Position numbers and translations under genes: made by a program. Under the pieces are notes generated by a model, which worked only from the letters and a program-made list of their open reading frames with translations, was not told the origin of the DNA and did not search any database. Below, in pieces: positions 26,690 to 40,400 of a stretch of DNA of 64,000 nucleotides. Source of the DNA: Orthonyx spaldingii (lineage: Eukaryota; Chordata; Aves; Passeriformes; Orthonychidae). Location: the NCBI GenBank assembly GCA_013397795.1, contig VZTJ01001735.1, positions 1,060,466 to 1,124,465 on the forward strand, in the 5' to 3' direction. Position 1 is the stretch's first letter, and each line of letters opens with the position of its first letter.

Positions 26690-27220
26690 AATATAGACAC
26701 AAAATAAACGATTGTTTCCTGCCAGAGGTATCTGCAGAAGAAATCTTGGAGTAAAACATTGTCTTTGCAGCTCATTGTGTCTCTAATTAGACTGGAAGGA
26801 GGCAGAAGCTTGCTGGTGTCAGTCTGTGTTTAGCATGCCCTGGAGCTTCAAGCTCCTGTGGGTATCAAAGTGCACTAATTAAATGAGGGGTCCACAATAC
26901 CGCACTAAACATCAGAGTGAGAGAAAGAGTCCAGTGTCCTCAGTGCCTTTGAGAATCCATGGCCCACGCTAATTACCCATTGTTGAATTGACTTCCCATT
27001 CTACAAGGAATGAATGGTGCCTCTCTCCCCTCCTCTCCCCGTCCTCCNAAATCTCCCGAAGCCAGATTCCAGCAAGGTTGCCCCGATGTTTATAATTTGA
27101 TTTGTGATGATAAAAGTGAAGACACTCGGTGATGGAACAGTGTCATTTCCAACACTCTTGAGAATCGAAGAGGCTATCAATCTTTCCCACGTGCATGGCA
27201 AACTGATATCCTAGAAAATT
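26690..27220. promoter_or_regulatory. Candidate conserved non-coding element or enhancer
   Basis: No open frame or repeat explains this less AT-rich block. It is dense in developmental transcription-factor words: ATCAAAG (TCF/LEF type, 26864-26870), TAATTA (homeodomain, 26876-26881 and 26970-26975), CCATTGTT (SOX, 26977-26984), CACGTG (E-box, 27188-27193), and a short palindrome ggagcttcaagctcc (26832-26846). Such words are short and occur by chance, so the call rests on their density and on the lack of low-complexity sequence over most of the block. A pyrimidine tract with a single unresolved base (27048) lies inside. Without a species comparison this is a candidate only. Confidence 0.3.
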
Positions 27221-27573
27221 AACTTCAATTAATAACAGAAATCCCCAGACACTCAGGGAAGTAGAGATGCTTTGAAAGAGAACCTTCAAAGATGTCTCTG
27301 GATTGTCTTTTATATGCAGACTCTTCTTTTTATATAGAAGAGATTCTCAATAAGGGAACGTGTGGTGAAGGGGGGAGTTCCCCCTCTCCCCTTTTAATCT
27401 GAGCAAGATGAGGTAACATTTTATATTTAGTTTAGGAAGAAGTTAACCAAAGGTCTGTAGGTTAAATCTGTTTTTATTTCGTCTCTGTAGATAGGATTGG
27501 ATAGAATGGGTTATGCTACACATATCACTGAAGAAAAGAAATATAAAATAAAAATGTTTTTACCATTATGCTT

Positions 27574-27597
27574 CCCCCCCCCAAAAAAAAAAAAAAA
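27574..27597. repeat. C run joined to A run
   Basis: Nine C directly followed by fifteen A. Homopolymer joins of this kind are error-prone in sequencing and are often polymorphic. Confidence 0.9.
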
Positions 27598-27957
27598 GCT
27601 GGAAAATTAGGGGTTGGACTGCTTGTCTTTGCCAGTCTTCTTTGCCTTGAAAGGTTTAGTGATATATTGCTGAGTGTTCTATCAGAAAAAAGAGACTTGT
27701 TAAGATTTTACATGTTCTGATAACTGCAATGACACAGATAATAAAGACGCCTATAAAAGCCGGTCTCATTTCTGTGAAACTGTGCAACACATGAATTTTA
27801 CTCTACAACTAATCTGCCATGTCTACATTTGTGAGTGGCATATCTATATTGTTATTATTTGGAATAGTTGGTTAGACAACACAACTTCAGTTTAATACTA
27901 GCAAAATAGAAATTCATGTAACATTTCCCCACCTGTGACATCAAGAAACTCCTTGCT

Positions 27958-27989
27958 AAACAAACAAACAAACAAACAAACAAACAAAC
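27958..27989. repeat. (AAAC)n microsatellite
   Basis: Eight uninterrupted AAAC units. Confidence 0.95.
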
Positions 27990-28189
27990 GTATTTTGAAA
28001 CATCACCCAGTAATAATTCATGGTTTGGTTTGGAACTTTTTTTGCATGTGTCAACAAATTAAAAATTCTGATTATCACTTACTTTGAGGTGATGCTTTAG
28101 CAAAACTTGCTACCCAGTGTCTTACCTAAAGTTTCTCTTCCAAATAATTTTCAAGGTAGCTTGAAACAAAGCTAAAGTACAGTCTTAGC

Positions 28190-28460
28190 TTAGTAGCAAG
28201 AATGGGTTAAGTTTATTGCATTTCAGGTTCTTGTTATAATCGCAGTCACGTGAACGAATTCATGTTGTGCCATTTCTTGCTCTCATTACAACCTTTGTTA
28301 CGAGAATGAGGTATTAGGGTTTTAATGCCTCATATATTCTGTGAATTATGTTAGTGTGCTGTACTACTTTGACCTTTTAAGTATTCTGTAATTTGATTGG
28401 CTGGTAATTCTAGTCCTTTTCCTGTTGACAGCCTCAATAACCTTTCAGACAAAAGTGGAA
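28190..28460. promoter_or_regulatory. Weak candidate regulatory element
   Basis: Non-repetitive sequence with a palindromic E-box TCACGTGA (28246-28253), the type bound by MITF/TFE and USF factors, and a SOX-like CCTTTGTT at 28292-28299 about 40 bases away. There is also 'tgattggctgg' near 28396, a CCAAT-box word (ATTGG on this strand). Nothing shows which gene it could control. The call is inference from short motifs. Confidence 0.2.
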
Positions 28461-31400
28461 TGGCAATCCAATCAATATACTGAATATTTGAGAGTACAAA
28501 ATATGTGGCATAAAGAATAGCTATAATTCTTTGGGAAAAGACAAAATTTTGATTCTTCTGGTGCTTAAAAACTGAGAAATGAATAGAAAGCAGAACCTAT
28601 AATGCATTCCAAGGATAAATCTTATGATAACACATGAAAATTATAAGATAGGGTTTTTTGAACTTAATTTGTGATAACTTTTGATATATTCTTGGATAAC
28701 TTTACTTGATAAATACATGATTAAAATTTTTTACTATATTTTAAATATTGCCATATCATAAGAATTTTATTAAATGAAAGTTTTATTTTATGTCTTCAGT
28801 ATCTAGATCTATTTTTGAATATTTTTATAATAAGTATACACTAAGAGAGAGCACCTGAATACCTTTTCAACATTATTAGTGGTAAAATTAATCCATATAC
28901 CATATGCTTGGTGTACAAAGTACCGTGAAAACATAAATGAGTAGATATTTGTTATTATTTGGTACTATTATCTGCACATTCACATTTGATGATTGGAGAA
29001 GGTTATCTATTTGTCAGAAACTGTCATTTGGGTCTGGAGTTTTCTTGAATAATACATTTTGTGTAAAAATAGCCCTCAATGAAAAACAATACTAATTAGA
29101 ATGAATACATACTTGCTACATTTTCCACTGTATGAAAAAGAGAAAGCAAATTAATTTCACAGACCCTACTAAACTTTAAACCAAAAAAACCCAGTTCTTT
29201 TCTCCAAATGAATTCTTCCTCTGAATCCCAAATTATTTTTTCCCTGAAATCCTTGCTTATTAAAAAGAATTACAGTTTTTTTAAATAATCTGTAATTATA
29301 TTTTTTCCTTTCTTTTTTTAGTTTTTTTAGGTGTTTGGGAGATTTTTGGTTGTTTGGTTGTTTGTGTTTTGTTTAGGGTTTTTTTGGTTGGTTGGTTGGG
29401 TTTTGGGGTTTTTTTGTGGGGTTTTTTTTGTTTGCTTTTTAACCTTCCATGGAATTTTTATGGAGAACCCACACAAATAGTAAAAAATCTTCAGTAAGGT
29501 TTTTGATTCAATATCATTTAAAATCTCTCCAGATGCTATGCCAGACCTAACTTGACATAATTTGGGGTTGACTTGCTGTAACTATACTTATAGGTAGATA
29601 CAGTTTGTGGGTTTTTTTTTTGTTTTGTTATTTCAAGTACAGGTTTTCTTTGATTAGCAGTTGTAGCTGGCTTTCAGTTTTGTCCATGGACGTTGTATGA
29701 GGGTTGAAGTGGCATACAGTCTTAACGCCACTTCAGGGAATTCTTTCTTTCTCAATGAAGAAAATAAAAGAGTGGATTCTTCCCTTTTTCATGAGGCCAC
29801 TTACCAGGTATATTTAGAGAAGGAAGGATTCTTTCAGGATCTATACATGGATGAGATATGAATTCCCAGCCAGCTCAATTTTTGTATTCTTCTACTTGGC
29901 AAAGAAGAACACAGGTCAGCTCCAGGGACCACAGGTTAAAAACCTTAGGAATTTTACAGGGTATACCATTGATTTCTACAGTGTACTTCTGTGAAGAGAA
30001 AGACTGCAGATATATACCACTTTCAGCATATCACCTTAGTGTGATGTGGCAGATTTCACACAGCATAATATGAAGCCAATCATAATCAAAATAAGACACA
30101 TACACAAGCTGTTCAGTAAACTTTCAGCCCTAGTTTTGTGGAATTGTTGGGAAGCCTCTGAATAATAAGCAGAAATGTCAGTAATAGAAAATAATGTACT
30201 ATATTCTCAGTCTGTAAATGCAATGGCTTCTGACAGCCTTTGGAATTTTAAAAGTCTGATCAATATTTTTTGGCATGCTAATGTGACTAAGAAGTGGCTG
30301 AGAAATTATTTTCTCTCTATTACCATGTGACACAAACAGAAGGTCCAAAGTACATCTGGGCCTAGAGTGAGGCAGAAAAACATCTGTAAACCACCAGGTG
30401 AAAAGTGTTTTGTGATTTTCAATTGAAGCTGCATTTACACGAGTGTAATGGTTTTCTGTATAATTCTGTAAGTCTCTCCCACTGATGTAGGTGTTTCCTT
30501 GGAAGGACTTAGCACAGTTGTCATCACACAGGTGTCTACGGCTCTTTGAGACATTCCAGGCTGGTAAAAGTCACACTAGAGGTGTTCTCCGAATTTTAAC
30601 AGCAGGGTGGGATTCCTTGGCTTAATGAAGATACTGAATAGTGGTCTTCACAGAAAGATGATCCTGTGTGAGCTTGATAGATGTCTGCTATTGCAGTCAA
30701 TGGATTCAAAAGAACAGTTCACTTTCCCAAATGAAGTTCCAGGGTGGGTAGAGTGTCTAATAGGCTTTACTGATTGTTTTGGCTAGGAACTCAGCTCAGG
30801 TTCTAACACATAGGTACCACAAACTGTTTCAGATACTTAATTTGGGACAGACATTGACAATGGTTTTATATTTACACCTAGGACCAGTTTTGCAAGAATG
30901 GAAGCAGTAATGGAGCTTCCATCAGTTTTTCTTATCATAACTGCTTTCCCACAGTGATTACATTTTGACTTTCTTTGGTGAATTAGGCTGTTGTTTATTA
31001 CAATTCTTCATATATGGGCCATTTTTACTAATCTGAGTATGTGCCTGTTATTACATAATACAGAAATTTTAAAGAGAATATTAAGAAGGTGAATGTCCTT
31101 CAAAAAAGTATAAGACATGATTTTTATGATGATACCAACATATTCAATGATTATGTTTTGTAGTATTGATGGAATTGATTCTTTCTTCTAATCTAAAATG
31201 TGAATTTTCATGTCTAAATGCAGTGGTTTTACCATTTTGCTAGCAGGAGGTCACCTTCACTGGAATTAAGGCTGTTTAATAAACTGAAAATTAAATAAAA
31301 AGGAATAATGTGTTGCAGTAAAAACCTTTATATTCAGTAACATAACCACTGTACTGCATGTACTCTTTCTTAAATTGCTTGTTCCCGTCCTCTGGAGGTC

Positions 31401-34400
31401 ACCCGCAAGTAGCCTAGTAATAATATTTTAAACTTCATGCTTTGCTCCCTCAATAACTACCAATTTATGTATTTTTCTGTTCTCATATGTGATAATGCAA
31501 ATCAATTCCATGTAAGTAGTGGGAACCTGACAAGAAAGTCTGGATTGATTTTTCTTCTCAAAACTGACTGTTGAAAGAAGGACTTAAAGTCAAGAAGTTT
31601 AGAAGTCAGTGAAGGCAGAAGGCTCAGAATAGAGAAAGTGGCCAACAAGACCAGATGATTCAAACCTATTTCCTCTGACAGAACTGTTTGCTTCATTCCT
31701 TTCTCATTTAAATTAGGAATCACTCCACTAGAGTCATTAAAGTTATACTAATAAAAGAAAAGCAGTTTTGACCTTTCAATTAGCTTCAAATTGGACCCTA
31801 AATTACATAATTTATTGGTCCAGGGAAATGATCACCTGTCTTTTCATTGACCCATCTGAAGGATAAGTAATACCTCATATTACAGTTCAAGGAAAGAGGA
31901 AAGAAAACAAAACAAAAAACATTCTACATTTATTAGGATCAAGACCTCAGTTCTGGTCTTGGTTTCAGATGACAATATGGAGGTCAGAGACTTTATACTC
32001 AGATAGTCCAAATGAAAGATGAAGTTCCTAGACAAATAAACAAGTTATCTAAGAGTAACATATTCCTTTGTACTCACAAACTTAGGATAACTAAGGAAGT
32101 TCATACAGCTGGTCCATTCATGCATCATTACTCCCTTTGACTCACTTTCTGAAGGTCTGATTTGCTAAAGTGCATCATTCATAGCTCTGCTGAGGTATAC
32201 AAGTAGGTTCCACAACACAGTCAGGAAGACCTCATTCTGTGAGCTTATGTGTTTTTCAAGGTATTTTCTTCTATGTACAGAAAGCACTTTTGTATTTAAA
32301 ACCATGATGTATTCAGAGAAGTTACCCAGCAGCTCCATACATAACACATTCTTCTCTGCCTTTCAGCAGTGAGAGAAAAACCTGAGCCTATGGGATTACA
32401 AACACTTGCCCCAGACTCTTCCACTATTCTCCTCTTAAGAATATCTGCACACACAGGAACTGCTCCATTGGGAACAGCTTTGATTCGTTATGTTGTGGGA
32501 CTATGGACAACTGAAAACCAGTCAATATTTATCATTTGTCCCTGCATTCACAATGAAGGAGGAAAGAAGAAAGTCTCGTCAAAAGTTAACAGATAAAATT
32601 CAGTAAAGGTGGTTAAATTTCTCTTCTATCTACCCACACATAGCAGCACAGAAGTGCCACAATGTCAGAAGTCACACATCATTTTAAAAATAAAGGAGTA
32701 CATGAGTCATGACAGCCGTGACAGACATTTTCACTTGTACTGATGAAGAATTAAAAGGTTGAAAATGTGGGGGTTTGAGTGTTTAATTCATATTCTTTAT
32801 TTTTTTCAGAGTGTTTTTTCAAACTATTTAATACTCTAGCAAACATATTGCCCATAGAGTGTTCAAACTGGAGTATACAGTACACACAGACACCTCACAA
32901 ATAACTGCATTCTTAACAGGACATAAGAATATAATCAGAAGTAATGCCCATACGAGGAGAAATAAGCTGAATTGCGTCAAAGAAACAATCATTTTGGTTA
33001 GAACTTCTGATGCCAATCCTCGAAGTATCACTTTCAGGGAAAGTATTCCACATTCAAAGATCACAATAGCTACAAGTTCGGCTGCTTCTCATGGTCTCCA
33101 GGCATACTCATTCTTGCTTCCATCTTAATATGTATGATCCTTAAGCTCTAGTGTATGCAAATACAATTCTTTTCAAAATCAGATAATTCAGTGACCTTAT
33201 TTTGATTGTTATTTTCATAGAGTCCTGTATTTGAAACAGCTTGACTTTTTTTACTGCTTACCCAATTTCTGCTTCTCCATTGCAATCCCACGTGAATCAT
33301 GTTGAAGAGAAGTATTTACTTTGTCTTCTGTCAGGAAAAATCTCATCTGATTGCAGCTGTAAATGAGATCTGATCTGGCAAAACAAAATCAGTTGGCAAG
33401 GCCATTTTACCTGTTAGGATTGTAAAAAAAGAAAATGGTAAATCCATGCCATGAAGTCATCTCTAAGGTTTGCTGGATACTATATGGAGACTATAGATGA
33501 ATCATGCTGGGCCAGCTGTATGTTGCATGTTACATTCAGAACAGCAAGATGTTAAGGTTAAAACAGTTTGGTTAAACCTGCTTCAGGCTGGGCTTTAGAA
33601 AGTGGTAAACTAGAACTTTTATCTTCAAGCAATTCTTGATGAAACCTTTATTACATAAGCAAACAAAGCAGTTAAAAGTTCTCAAAAGAGCATTAGCTGT
33701 ACAAGCTGGCCGGAAGAACAATTACATATGTTTTATTCCTTTTCTTATGTGGAGTACTAAAAAGTTCCTCTTTTGTGGAAAATCTGAGGTTTTAATTGGA
33801 ATGGAATGAAATATTTAACAAGAGACAGTGACTTTGTCTTAAGGTATTCTGGAGGTGCAAAAGGGCAAAAAGAATTTTCTGCTATGAATCAGTTTCACTG
33901 AAACAACTACTCTTTGGATTTTTTTTTCCATTGCACCATGTTGTAAGTTCAACCAGTATGTTGCCATATCTCAGAATAGGTCCTTGTGACCCATTCACTT
34001 TTCAAGTATTGTCTTCCTGCTGAATACCTCCATTTCATGTTCTCGTTATCTCATAATGTGCTATTTTGTATTTTTCTGCTTTGACTCTCACCTATGTGAA
34101 TTTATTTTTACTGCATTTTACCAAATTTTGCAGACCCTATATTATTTTTCTGTCCTTACACTTACTTGCAACATCTTTTAATTTTGTATAGTTTTCAAAT
34201 GTGAAGTTTTATTAACGTCATTTAGAAGAATAAAAGAATTTAACAGAAATAAATAGCCTCTGTCTATAAAGTAAAGCTCCATGTCTATCAAATGACTCCA
34301 TACTTGTGCTAATGCAATTGAAGAGCAGTATCAAACCTCCTGCATCTCAATTCCAAAATGGAGGAGCTGACAGGTCCAGAAAGCAAATTCAGAACTAGGA

Positions 34401-37265
34401 AAGTAAGCAATGAACTTAGAATATTCACTGTTACTATTTCTTCAACACACTTTGGTGAAATACAATCATTTCCCTGGCCAAACACCAGCCTGCAGAGATT
34501 TTTACCTCCAGCCCATCTAGGATGAAAGAGCCACGAGGCTTCCAAGGACAAGGGGGCAGTTTCAAAGAGCTGGTTATGTATAGATGCAGCAGTTGGCCCC
34601 CATCCATGTTCTAGACAAAGCAGCCCACAATGAAAGAAAGAGTTAAACATGCACTTGGTTTTGAGCTTAGTTACATTAATAATACATTATCACGTTAGCA
34701 ATTGTTGGCATGTGCTTTTCAGAAAACAAGGTTATTACAAATGGCTTTACAAAGAACTGAAAAGAGAAAAAAGTTTCATTCTGAGACTGTAAATTGATTG
34801 CAAAATATTCAGCCAATAATCTGTCTTTATACACTATGGCTGTTTTACTTAACATACTGAGATAATAAATATCTTTAGCTCAACTTTATACAAACAAATC
34901 TTTCACTTTGGAAACAAAAATTAACAAAGTAAATGAAAACTATCACATAGAAGCACAGTGGTGTTTGAACATCAATTTGACAGGTACTGTAATTTCCCTG
35001 TTTAGGGGTTCTGAATATCATACCAGAGTACACTGCTGCAACACTATAAGAATTCTCACAGAAGTCATCTGAAAAAGAAAAGTTTTAGTACAAAGCAAAG
35101 ATGATATTGGAAGATGCACTCAATCTTATGAATTTGAATGATGCTCCAAAACCGTGACCTTCACTTATTTCTGTTTAACACACATCATTATTGCTAAACC
35201 AGTAACAAACAGGAAAGTTGACTTTGTAACAGACTCTAAGCAGTGCTACATCACGAACATACATTTGTATGTGAATTACAAGAATCAAAACCTGTTTAGT
35301 TCTAATCTATGCCTTCCCTACTATTTTATTTCCAGGGAAAAGATGACAGAAGTGTGCACTACAGTCTTTGCAGATCCCTCCGTAATAGAAGCCATGAATG
35401 GAAAAGATGGCACACATTTTATTAATCTTCTTTCAACGCCTTCTTTCATAATGTACTCAGAGTTTTGCTTTTCCATATTTAAATAGTAAAAAAGGATTTG
35501 GGCAGCGAAGAAAAGCTGGGGGGAAGGGGGAGAGAGGGCGGGTCCTGCAAGCTCTTTATTCTTTCCGCAGAGATTTTTCCTTCTCATTGTGCTTGATAGT
35601 GTGCCAAGAGACAAACTCATAGAAAGAAACAAGCATTTGCGTCTTCTGCAGTATATCTCACTACTGAGGGAATATGCCTTTGACTAAATTAATCTTCATC
35701 CTCAGAATACTCACCACTAATGACTATCAAAATTTTTAGAATCTAATATATACATATATATATATATGCATCCCATTTATTATTACCAGAAATTTGTGCT
35801 GCGTGTTAAACCTCATGTCTGAACTTGCCGCAAAATGGGGTACACAGTAACTCCAGAGGCTTTGTGATTCCATAAGAGCCAGGGAAAAGATGACAGCTTC
35901 TCTCCATAAAGGGTCTCTTGAGGCAGAAGGCAGCAGGCCATCTTTTAGACAACACAGTTCCCTGTGAGAACAACTGATGATCTACTTTACAAGCTGGCAC
36001 TCTCCATCTTAAGACAAAATTCAAAGATAAAAGTCCATCCTGATACTTACAGTCTCCTCCAGAAATCTAGCAAGTTATCTGAGAGATTCTGTTTTCCCCT
36101 TCAGAAATAAAGGCCTCATTCTACAAGCAAAGGCTTGCAAGCCCTAGAAACTGAGGTCTTAAGAGATCGTGAAAGATCCTGTGAATTCATTCACAGCAAT
36201 CATGTAAACTAAAGAGGGTTTTAAAAATGAAGCGTGCATACCTTTCCAATTCAGCTGTCCTTAATGAACCCATCATTTTACACAAGTATGCATCCATAAT
36301 TGACTAATGTACACATACACAAACTTATCAACTGCTTCAAGATTGAGGAAAAAAGGATAACAGAAATTTGGGATTTTTGCCTCCTTTTAAGAAACTAAAA
36401 GGGATCCTTGAAGACATAAGAGCCATATGCACCCAGATGGACCAATAGACTTGTTGTCTAATTAGATAACATTCCTAATATTAGACAATATTCCTTTTTT
36501 CTTGCAAGACTGGGACAAAAACATTGTTTAAAACAACACCAAATTTTGGTGAAATACAGAATATGATGGCAGTTGCAACTAATAATGCTTCTACATTTTT
36601 AAAATATAGGTTTCAGATAGTAAAAAAAAAATTGGCTCAGATTAAAAGGAACATTTTGGTATTTTACCTTGTAAATTGTCTTTCTGAAACTGACTAAACA
36701 TTGTTAAGGATTGAAAGCTTCTAAAATTCAATTTTTGAATCACTTTTGGGAGTAAGTTATGATTCCCTATCACAATTCCTTATAAAGTAAGCATATAGTA
36801 AAATTAATATGGTGCAAATGAAACCTGGCAACATTTAGATTAAATTCTAAGGGAAACAAAAAGTGAATGAACATGAGAATCAGCTTCCAGTGTTTCAATC
36901 CCTTGTAAATTAAGAATAAAACAGACTTTTGGAAGATTATTTAGGAAACATGCTCTTCTGTATGAATTTCACTTAAAATCAAAAGTAACGATACAGCACC
37001 TTCCAAAGTCCTTAACCACAGACATGAAGGGAATATCCTTTTAAGAGACTGCAGTACTGTTTGAAGAGAAACAATACAACATCTCTGAATGAACACTTGA
37101 TCATTGATAATAGTATGAATTTTTAGACGGACAATGCCAGAAGAGAATCTGCTGAATCTTTTCAACCTTTCCTAAGTAGTTCAAAGAGCAAAAGTATTGC
37201 AAAGTGTTCTTTCTTTCTCTCCTTTCCTCTTCACTCTCTCTCCCTCTTTTCATATCCCTTTTCTA
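28461..37265. other. AT-rich spacer, one G/T-rich tract
   Basis: About 8.8 kb with no supported gene. Apart from the G/T-rich tract at 29301-29441 and a TA-rich run at 35755-35768, I see only unique AT-rich DNA. Open frames such as 34309-34650 (minus, 113 codons) and 35154-35486 (plus, 110 codons) carry no known motif. Confidence 0.55.
29301..29441 (+). repeat. G/T-rich low-complexity tract with G runs
   Basis: The plus strand is almost entirely G and T, from a T-rich lead-in through GGTT and GGGTTTT units. Four runs of three or more G occur at 29376-29378, 29398-29400, 29405-29408 and 29418-29421, so a G-quadruplex is possible on this strand. It is probably a degenerate microsatellite. Confidence 0.75.
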
Positions 37266-37354
37266 TTCCTTCCTTCCTTCCTTCCTTCCTTCCTTCCTTC
37301 CTTCCTTCCTTCCTTCCTTCCTTCCTTCCTCATTCACTCACTCACTCACTCACT
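37266..37354 (+). repeat. (TTCC)n then (CACT)n compound microsatellite
   Basis: About sixteen uninterrupted TTCC units (37266-37330) are followed by about five CACT units (37335-37354). The plus strand is all pyrimidine over the first part. An open frame with SFLP repeats crosses it and is a product of the repeat. An 8-bp inverted repeat (gaattctc / gagaattc, 37392-37411) lies 38 bases further on. Confidence 0.95.
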
Positions 37355-37411
37355 TTGAATGGAAAGAAAGATGCCTTGAAATGAAATATGGGAATTCTCA
37401 AGGGAGAATTC

Positions 37412-40400
37412 TGGCTTCATTTTAAAAGACACATTTACATCAGTCTGGTGCACTTTGCTCTGACACTGCTTGAAGTCCTAAACAAGAGAAGAGTTGACTT
37501 TGAAATACAGTTTAGAAATATTTTTCTACATTTTCAAGAATCAGGAAGGACTAGAACACAAAGCTGATCACATATCCTCTAGTATACTCTTTTCCTACTG
37601 TAATTTTATTTGAGGACACTAAATTCAGAAAAGAACTTCGCTGGAGCATTCAGGTGTTGGGACAGCTTATGTGCACACTGTTACTCAGTCACAATGTTTT
37701 TCCCAGAAGAAACTTTGCCAGCTGTCTTGCAGACATTCTCCAGATTCTTGGACTGGTCAGAGAGAAAAACTAGGCTTTAGGGTACTGTCAGGTCAGCATC
37801 AGGCTTGTAAGACTTTTCCTAAAGTAATGATTTCTCTGGAATAAGGACAAGCCACTACAGAGATATATCCCAATAGATTAATGGAGATTTTTGGGCCACA
37901 AATCATAAGACTTGCATCATATCAGGTTCATCTAATAACTCACTATTTAGAAGCAGAACAGAGCAAGACTAATTGTCTTATAATACTTAACAGTTAATAC
38001 AAATAATATTCTACTACATCAAAGGTGAATTCATACAGCAGTTAAGTATACAAATGACTTCTAATAAAGTGGTAATTTTTCTGTACTGCATAAATGCAAT
38101 CATATTAAACTCAAATCAGTAAAATGCTAATTCACTTTTTAATGAGTTCGTTTCCTATTTCAGATTTTTAAGCAACTTTCAACTGGTTTGGTTAAGTATA
38201 GTTAATAAGATGAAAAGAGAGGTTTTTAATTAACTCAGACAAAATATTCCATTGTATATATGCGAATTTTTAAGGCAATGTAAGGTATGATTAGAATTCA
38301 AGTTTTATTCTATTTCATCTTCTTGTGAGTCCTGACATTTGAATACAGCTGTCTGAGGTCATGGAGAAGAGGTATCTTATTCTCCTCTCGGAAATTTGTG
38401 TTTCTGAGGAAAGCTCTTAGTTTTCTTTTTGGACATGACTGCAGCAGTATTATTGGCCAGGACATGCTCTTCTTTCTAATCTATGAGAAAGCAAAATGAC
38501 TGCAACTTTTAAGCCTGGTTATCCCACAAAACCTAAGTGGGTTATTGTGAACTTCAGCAGTGACTCTGACATTGTACAAAGGGACAGAAAATAATTTTTG
38601 AGGTGCTTTTAAGGCCTATGTCCAAATTCATAAATACTCTGTACAAAAACTGATTTCTCCAAAGCTTAGGAATAATAGCTTACACCCTTACATACCTCTG
38701 TCTGTTTGCTGTCTGCAAGTCTGACTGAAAATTGGACAGATTCAGCTGAAATCTTGAAGCTGATTTCAGTGGAATATGTGATTATATGACCATTATCAAT
38801 CTGAGGATGAGAAAAACATGCTTATTAATTCCCATTCCATAATACAAAAATATGTGGTTTTGCCATAACATAAAAATATGCCTTTTTTCATATGCCGTTC
38901 CAGTCAGGCATCAGAAGAATATGTACTCTTGATTTGCTCTGGCATAATTGAACTCTGGTCCTTGTCCACTACAGGAATTGCAGTGTGCAAGGGAGCAGTA
39001 GCTCACATTTTTTTGTTAGCAGGTTACTGCTTGTTGCCAACCATCAGAGGATTCACTAGAAAAAATTGGGATATCAGACAGACCTGACAGGGTGCAGAGT
39101 CTTACTGTTTTTTTCTCCAGCACAGCTGAGTTTAAGGGTTATTCAAAATAAAATGTAATACATCAGAGTGAAAATCTATTTTTCCACATTCCTGATTTTC
39201 TCATGCCATTTGTGTATTAAGGTTTAAAATCACTGATTCAATTAAACTATAGCTCTTATTCATATTTTGCTGCTGTTGGACCTGAATCTGAAGTTCTCCC
39301 TGATCACCAGTTGGAGAGTTTTAATGATTTGGTTTGAATGAAGGTCATTATATCATATCCCATGTTACATGCAGGTAATAAAATTCCTTTCCTGCTTCGA
39401 TTTTAATTGAATACAATCTTTTAAGTGAAAAAACGATATCAGAAAGCCTTGCTTTGTCTAAATAGTGAACATGGCCTATTATTTGTCAATTTTATTGTCA
39501 TTAAACGCTTCTTTGTTACATAAACCCAACATTGTAATATTTTCATGCTCTCAAGCAACTGATCAAAATATTTCGCAATATCTTCAAAACTTGAAATATT
39601 TTTCCCGCAAGATGAGAGTCAGGATTCATGGTTTCTTTACACAGCAACTTAACTTTGCAAGACAGGAAACCTCAGTATTTTCACTGAATTTCAGATTCTC
39701 TCCCTCCTTCAATCCTCATAAACACTTGCTTTTAAAAACTCCTTCGGGCTTCAAAATATTCATATTCATTTGTTTTAGGTGCTCATCTAATTCTGAACAG
39801 ATAGATGTCTTGCAACACTACTGGCATAATGTTACCAGCATTTGTAGAATCCCTAACAACTATCATAAGAAGCTCTTTAGAAGTGACTCTTTCTCCTCCC
39901 TCAGCCAGTTGGCCCTTCGCATCTGTCTCCCAGGAGCACCCTGACTGAGTGTTTGGGTGGCACTCCAGAGTCAGCAAGCAGGTGAGATAATGTGCTCCAG
40001 AGCATCTGCAAAGTATTTGTCAATCAGATCTTCTGTTACCTAATACTTTTAGCTAAACCTCAAGGATTGACAGCTGTGAACCTAAGCTTGCAACTTATGT
40101 TATTCCACATCCACTAGATGAATAATGATGCAGAGCTCCTTGTTTATTTGCTTATTCTGAAATCAGATCTTGTTTATTCTGTGCCCCTTTCTAGCCCTGA
40201 TATATAACTAATTGTTGGCAGATGTGGCAAGTATCTAGGGCCAAGATATATTTGTTTGCACAGTCTGATTTTTGAGTCTCAACCAGTATCAGGCCATTGC
40301 AGCTGTTTTTTATCAAGACTCTGAGCACTGTAGACAGTCCACCTGGCAAAACATGATTTGCCCATATGACCTTCACATGAAAGCTTTAAATACAGGACTT

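Noticed and set aside
37204..37425. Open frame with SFLP repeats
   Set aside because: It is the translation of the (TTCC)n microsatellite.
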